64,000 nt of DNA from Rhexocercosporidium sp. MPI-PUGE-AT-0058 (taxonomy: Eukaryota; Ascomycota; Leotiomycetes; Helotiales). The notes below the pieces were generated by a model, which was not told the origin of the DNA, did not search any database, and saw nothing but the letters and a program-made list of their open reading frames with translations. The position numbers and the translations under genes were made by a program. Shown piece by piece: positions 58,532 through 64,000 of the stretch. Each line of letters opens with the position of its first letter. The first letter of the stretch is position 1. The stretch spans positions 1,674,001 to 1,738,000 of the forward strand of contig JAGTJL010000014.1 of NCBI GenBank assembly GCA_020746875.1. The letters are read 5' to 3'.

Positions 58532-59348
58532 ATTCACTGTCTGCCGTTGAAGTTTGCACAAAGGCTTGTCGCACAAGTATTCTGAGGATGAAGAATGGGA
58601 AGAGAAGTGAATTGGTCCCGATGAGGCTGGAGAAAGAAAATAGAATTCCTCTGGACTTCCATCTATTCTTTATACATCTTCCTCTCCACAGTCGATCCAC
58701 CTCGTTCTTCGACGTCGGCGCGAACGGCGATTGAAAAAATTGTGCACGGCTTCTGGGGAAATGCCTACCCCACGGCACCTCCGCCTGAACTAAGTTGAGA
58801 ACCCCGGCCTGTCATAGGGAGATAGGAATCCGGTGGCTTGGGGCTGGACTTGGAACTACCTATGTGACTGCGGGGTTGAGGGTTGGCATTGGATTTGGGT
58901 TCGGAATTTTGCTTGGAATTTGCTTGGAACTTGCTTGGCTTTGTATCTTGGGAGATCAGGAAGTGTGCAAGATTCCACGGCATCTTCTGTTCCATGGACT
59001 TGCGATGTTGATATCCCACTCTACAGATACCAAGCAATATAGGACCGTTGTTGGGTGGTTGAATACTTGATTGATTTCTTGGAAATGTAGGTATGGGCCG
59101 TAAACACACGTGCGGGTTGACGAGCGTTTAGGCATGGCTATCAAAGACTGACAGTTTCGGTATACCCCGGATAAGCGCAAGACTTTTTTCACGTTAAGTT
59201 CTTTTTGGCTTCATACAAAGTTTGATCCGGTCTGGATAGACTGAATCTTTGTGATTTATTTACGTATGAGCTCACGTGCAAGATTCATTAATCGACTGCT
59301 TCATGGATTTGATTGATGCAAAAGGATGTATTTCTATTTCCAACAGGT
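58532..59348. other. intergenic stretch between the MFS and PrpF genes
   Basis: 800 bases, with a short GGAATTTGCTTGGAACTTGC repeat near 58905-58940. No gene seen. Confidence 0.4.
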
Positions 59349-60724
59349 CTAAACATTTATCAATACATTTCCCTCAAATAACCGCCGTGCTGTCCTAGAA
59401 ACAGTGACACTTTCCACCGCAAGCCCGTCCATCCCATCTTCTCTCGACTTGACTCGCGCTGTAATCTCTCCACTGGCATGTTCTATAACCACCTCTTTCT
59501 CAATGCACGCGTTCTTAACAGAATTAGCTTCCTCAAATTTCTCCTCCGGAGTGCCTGGTGGGGTGGGATAACGTTGTCTTTCCGCAATATCTGACGCAAC
59601 CGTTCCGGGTATACTGATGGCAGCGCCCAAACAAACAGCGCCAGTGAGTTGGAAGCTAGGATGCATCTTCCCCATACTGTACGATGTGACATGGATATCC
59701 GGAGTGGCCTCATCGTGAGCCCGAGGTTCTGCCTGAGAAAGAACGGCGATCTTGGGAGTTCCTCGGACTTGAGCAGCCGAAATCTCATCGCTGGCCAATC
59801 CCATCCTAACAGCAGCTATGCGTCGTATCACCTCTACAATCTCAAGTGCGAGAGGATCATTCCGATCGAGTGATTGCCAGGATTTCGGCATGGTCGAAGC
59901 ATCGACAAAGACAAAAGGATTTGCGGCATCGACCATTGAGACGTTGACCGTGAAGGGTTCTATGCCGGGAGTGGAAGATGCGTGGAGAGTTTCCTGCGGA
60001 AGTCCAGTTGGGAGAAGCTTGCCGGTCATGCTGCCCGCGGGGTTGACGAAGGCGACCTCGATCTTGGAAGCCGTTCCTTTGACCCCGCCGATGCGGTGAT
60101 CTCCAAACTCGCAAAACTTGCCGTCGGGCCCGACTTTTACGGTCTCAACAATCTTTCTTGAGGTGTTGGTATTGAATATGCTGACTTCCATCTACGGGTT
60201 TGTCAGTGCATGTGGAGAAATGTTCTCGAATCTACAAAACATACCTCTGTCTGGCCGGCAGCCGGCACCACTAATCCCTCATCAAGAGCAAATGGTCCAA
60301 CACCCGAGCAGATATTTCCACAGTTCCCAGAAAAGTCTACTTTACTTGAACCGACACCGACTTGAGCGAATGTGTAGTCAACATCGATGCCAGGCCGTGT
60401 AGATTTCGACACGATTGCGACTTTGGATGTTGTTGATGTCGCGCCTCCGACACCATCAAGTTGCCTTACATCCCCATCTCGTGACCCCATCGCAGCTAGT
60501 AATACGTTATTCCAGAGCGATTTGTCTTGAGGCAGGTCTCGGCGATGTAAGAACAAGCCTTTCGAGGTTCCACATCTCATCATCACCGAGGGAAGTACAT
60601 GGCGAGTTCGTACTTGTTGCTCCATATTGACTAAAAGTGTAGGGAAGAATTGGAAATCTGGGGTTCGTGTGCGGGATGGAAGATGAATGTGATGAGATAC
60701 AGCTTTCAGAGCTCTTGCAGACAT
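59349..60724 (-). CDS. PrpF family isomerase (methylitaconate / aconitate isomerase type)
   Basis: Two exons, 60724-60245 and 60191-59349, join at phase 0. The conserved protein begins near MEQQVRTRHVLPSVMMRCGT at 60625 (407 residues). The ATG at 60724 adds 33 residues with Arg, Ser and hydrophobic residues that could be a mitochondrial leader (440 residues). Motifs of the PrpF group are MMRCGTSKGLFLHRRDLP, LDGVGGATSTTSKVAIV, DFSGNCGNICSGVGPFA with the catalytic-type Cys and NPFVFVDAS. Members move double bonds or change cis-trans form of tricarboxylates and related acids (2-methylaconitate, 4-oxalomesaconate, methylitaconate). Which substrate is used here is not known. The gene lies between the MFS permease and the Zn2Cys6 regulator. 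Confidence 0.88.
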
Positions 60725-61187
60725 AATCAAAGGTTGCGCAGGAGACAGAAATACTTTGAGATAGTGGGAAATCCCATTTGGCGCTTGCCGAATAACGAAG
60801 TCATATAGATCATCTTCCGCAGGATCCACTTTCAATTTTGAAAGGTTTGTATGCCACGGATCTGAGCTGTTAGAACCGAAGGAAAAATTTCGGCACCTTT
60901 GAGGCTGAGGGTGCCACATTCAGATTCCGCTTTGGATATGGGTTGATGGGGTGCGGAGTTGCCGCGGAAGCCCATTTGCCGTGGCAGCGGAATTCGGAAA
61001 CCACCCACCCTGGATAAGCGAAGTGGCGAGAAATCCACCCACTTCCTTTGGAACAGATCCAAAAGAAGCTCAGATTGAATGAATTATCTTCCCTTGATGT
61101 TCCGATCATCCTGCATCTGCTATCCGAATCGAAAAAATTTCCTTGGAAAGCCTCACCAAGAACATTGCAGCATCGCTTTGCAGTACT
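60725..61187. other. intergenic stretch between the PrpF and regulator genes
   Basis: The PrpF frame stays open up to 60919, but the upstream ATG gives a start (MWHPQPQ) unlike the family. No other feature. Confidence 0.4.
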
Positions 61188-63969
61188 TTATTGCCACATT
61201 CCATCCAATGCGGGACCATTGAATCCTGGATCTGTGTGAGCAAAGGTAGTCCCACAACAAGGAAGCAGTAGCATACCAAAGAGTGTATCATCAAAAGGGC
61301 CATCAACACCAAAATCCAACATATTCCAACCATCGTCAATCCTGTGATCGAATTGATCCAGAGGTATGCCGTTATTGTTAGCTTTATTGAACACAGGGGT
61401 GAATCCATCGTTCGGGTTGTATGGCTGCTGGGCAAATATGAAGCTACTGATAATGGCGTCCATGTCAAGATCAACTATGGGGTCGTGATGTGGAGGCAAG
61501 CTTGCCGAGTCGTGTCCTCCCAGGCCAGAGTCGTGAGGGGTGTGCGGGTTGCTGAAAGCCGTTTGTCCTTCCATGGTGCTACTCATTGATGGATCTACTG
61601 AAGTCGATGATCCGGCGCCTGGTGTTAGTTCTTCGTCGACAGCGAGCTCGATATTCATCTTCTTCATGAGATTGACAATGACGCTTTGCGCTCGTCTCGC
61701 TGCCTAAACGATTGTTAACGATGGAGTCTAGTCTCTCACGCATCACTACAGGGGCCGAACGTACCCAATTTGTTTCCTGGTTCTTCACAAACACATTGAG
61801 ACATGTTCGCAAGCACGTATATGCCTCTGATCCAGGTCCAAGCTGAGCAGCTATTCTGACGTGGATTGTGGCAGACACGTAGGTTGCGTATGCAATCAAG
61901 TAAGGTGCGTGCCTGATAGAGAAGGTCTTGTCGTAGGTGCGGAGAAGGTGAACAATCCTTGTCGCAGCTTGAGCACAAATGACAAATGAGTTGGCGGGAA
62001 TTGAACGAGATGTAGAATGAAGATGTCCCTCAGAAACAAATGGTCGGTGAAGAAGAATTAACAGAACATTGAACATGGAGCTATGGATATCAGCCGGAGA
62101 TTTGCACGCGGAAAGAGAGGCATACTGGAGTGAAAGGACATGAGGGGGTGGCACCACCGCGCCTCTAATGAGCGGATCAAATACAAGATGCTCTGGTAAT
62201 GCATCTCTCCACTTCTCAAGATCGAGATGCATCCTCTCGAGATCATCAGCAAGCTGTTCAGGTGCTCTTTTTGCGCTTTTGACTCCGTAAACATTTGTCA
62301 AAATTGCATTCATGATGACACTGAGCTTGCAGAGCTCTGTGAATGTCGAGATGCTGTAAGCCGGCGAACCATGGTATCTCTGCGTTTCTGGATATGCGAA
62401 AGGCTGCCATTCCTCAAGCTCTTCGTACTGATCCTGGAACAATATCGGAACTCGAATATCCGCTTCCTGGATACTGACTGGTCGGCCTTGATACAGGGAT
62501 TGAATTTTGTCCACGACTGAAAATAATCAGCTTCTATGTCCTCTGATTCTTTGCGGACTTACCAAAAGCTCCCCAGAACACACGCCGCCGTATTTCTAGG
62601 TCTTCTTCGGTAGTTTTTGGGATTTGGCTGTCGAGATGTGCTCCAAGGTCTATCAACATGCGAAATGCAATTCCAGCATAAATCCAAGCAGCACTCCGTT
62701 CATCACCGAGAGCAAACAAGGAATTTGTCATGACAAGCATTGCTTGGATAGTTGTAATTTCACTCTTGTCCAAAGCCCCGCCGAGCAGCTCCCGTACCCT
62801 CTGCCTGAACTGTGTGTGCATTCCTTTGACATCTTCCCTAGGAGAGAATTTGCAACTACCAAAATATATGGCATTGAGTAGTAATTTCGAAAAGTAGGGT
62901 CCTTTGCTGGCCATATCTCGCATGAAGGCAGGTCGATAGGTGATGAGATGTGAGTGATGTTGACGATTCCAGTGGAGTGACAGTAGGTGCATCCCAACCT
63001 CCGGGATGATGCCGTCAAAGTCCAACTTTCCCGATCTATAGTTCAACGTTTCCAGTTGGCCTGTACAACATCAGCTTTCGAACATGAATTTTCGAACATA
63101 GATTAGTACGCTGATGTGCTGCTTCGCCCATAAGTTGTCGTCTGGTAGATTCAGATGCCAAGCCGCGTACTCTCGCCCCTCTTCGATCCGATGAGTCTTC
63201 ATCAAACAAGGCACTTGTACGTCCATAATAGCTCGATTGACTACTGTGCCCTTCATATCGTTGGGCGTTCGGGGCCGCAAGTGAGGGCTCAATGATCGAG
63301 CTTCGACGATCGTCATCAGCCATGGACGTGTCTGCTTGATGTGCGCTCTCAACCTCAACAGTCTCGTTGGGCAGGGTTGATGGGGACGCTGTCGCATGGC
63401 TTCCAGGAACTGAATTTGAAGGAGCGACGCTCAGTCGAGCTTGAAGACGTCGATTTTCTTCTTGCAGCTGGGCGACATGAGTGCGAGAAACCCTGAATAA
63501 GTTTCAGTGCCATGATGGAAACGAAATGTAAGCCTTTGACAGGCAATACGGTGCTATGAAAGAATGGTGCATCTGATGCCCATACAAAAGGGATAAGTAC
63601 CTGGCCCTTTTTGGTAATTCTGAATATTGACATTCCTTGCCGTATAGTCTACATTAATTCATTATCAGCACCCAGACCTACCTCTGACCAACTGAATGCA
63701 GCTGGCTGATGCCAAAAATACGTACTTGCAATTAGTGCATCGAGGCTCCTCATTGTCGCATTTCATCTACACAGCACGAATCAGAGGAGGATACAGGCAG
63801 GGGTGGCAAGGACATCACCAACCTTCCTCCTCCGGCAGAGTTCGCAGGCCTTAGCGGCTCGTCTCTTCACCCGTGGTTCCACGTTCGCCATACTGTTCGT
63901 CGTACTGTCCGTCATGTCCGTGGGAGTTTCAGCGTAAGAATTGGGTGTTTGGGATTGCGGATGTGACAT
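61188..63969 (-). CDS. Zn2Cys6 transcription factor with fungal_trans middle domain
   Basis: Seven exons, 63969-63823, 63766-63726, 63648-63601, 63492-63110, 63060-62563, 62516-61765 and 61703-61188, join in phase to 794 residues. The zinc cluster is spread over the first three exons: KACELCRRRKMKCDN, EEPRCTNCK and LYGKECQYSELPKRAR, with all six Cys. A coiled dimer segment follows (VSRTHVAQLQEENRRLQARL). The middle homology domain includes YRPAFMRDMASKGPYFSKLL, IYAGIAFRMLIDLGAHLDSQ and RRRVFWGAF. The C terminus is acidic, with Asp/Asn-rich activation-like text (DPIVDLDMDAIISSF). The layout resembles XLNR-like and related carbon regulators. It likely controls the adjacent PrpF and MFS genes; this is inferred from position. 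The promoter is outside the window. Confidence 0.87.
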
Positions 63970-64000
63970 GTCCGTGGAACATCCATCTTGTGGGTGAAGG

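Noticed and set aside
60725..60919. N-terminal extension of the PrpF protein
   Set aside because: The frame is open, but the added residues do not look like a targeting peptide or like family sequence.

Overview
This window looks like nuclear DNA of a filamentous ascomycete (Pezizomycotina). The genes have short introns of about 45-70 bases with GTRNGT donors, CTRAC-like branch sites and YAG acceptors. There are fungal-only families: Zn2Cys6 regulators, a DUF6590 protein, a TPR-type NLR and fungal MFS and APC permeases. A leucine tRNA relic carries an intron, and there are small inverted-repeat transposons. A Leotiomycete-like genome is a guess, not shown. All exon coordinates below were read by eye from splice signals and reading phase.

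Left part, 1-13 kb: housekeeping genes, mostly on the minus strand. They are the start of NOB1 (cut by the window edge), a tRNA-Leu relic, a GT32 mannosyltransferase of the SUR1/CSH1 type, a secreted M28 aminopeptidase, a large two-helix membrane protein of unknown role, a 235-bp TA-flanked MITE, and the AP-1 clathrin adaptor mu subunit.

13.4-22.3 kb: an immune-receptor-like locus, all on the minus strand. A 999-residue NLR (helical N-terminal domain, NB-ARC, TPRs) sits between two genes that share an unrecognised module of about 240 residues, including one intron at the same codon and last exons of equal length. One copy is fused to DUF6590 and zinc-finger parts; the other stands almost alone. 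This is the most unusual feature of the window.

25-31 kb: a three-RRM RNA-binding protein and deoxyribose-phosphate aldolase on the plus strand, then a long acidic low-complexity protein on the minus strand.

31-47 kb: a gene-poor stretch with transposon debris and decayed genes. It holds a plausible single-pass membrane protein gene, a 639-bp TIR element with pyrimidine-rich tandem repeats, a pair of diverged direct repeats 4.1 kb apart, an aminoglycoside-phosphotransferase-like kinase broken by a TAG, and frameshifted remains of a probable UPF1-type helicase.

47-64 kb: accessory metabolism. A Zn2Cys6 regulator, an ammonium transporter and an APC amino-acid/choline-type permease lie on the plus strand and suggest nitrogen uptake. 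A small gene with two in-frame stops follows. The minus-strand trio at the right end is an anion:cation-symporter-type MFS permease, a PrpF-family isomerase and a Zn2Cys6 regulator, a layout typical of a small carboxylic-acid catabolism cluster.
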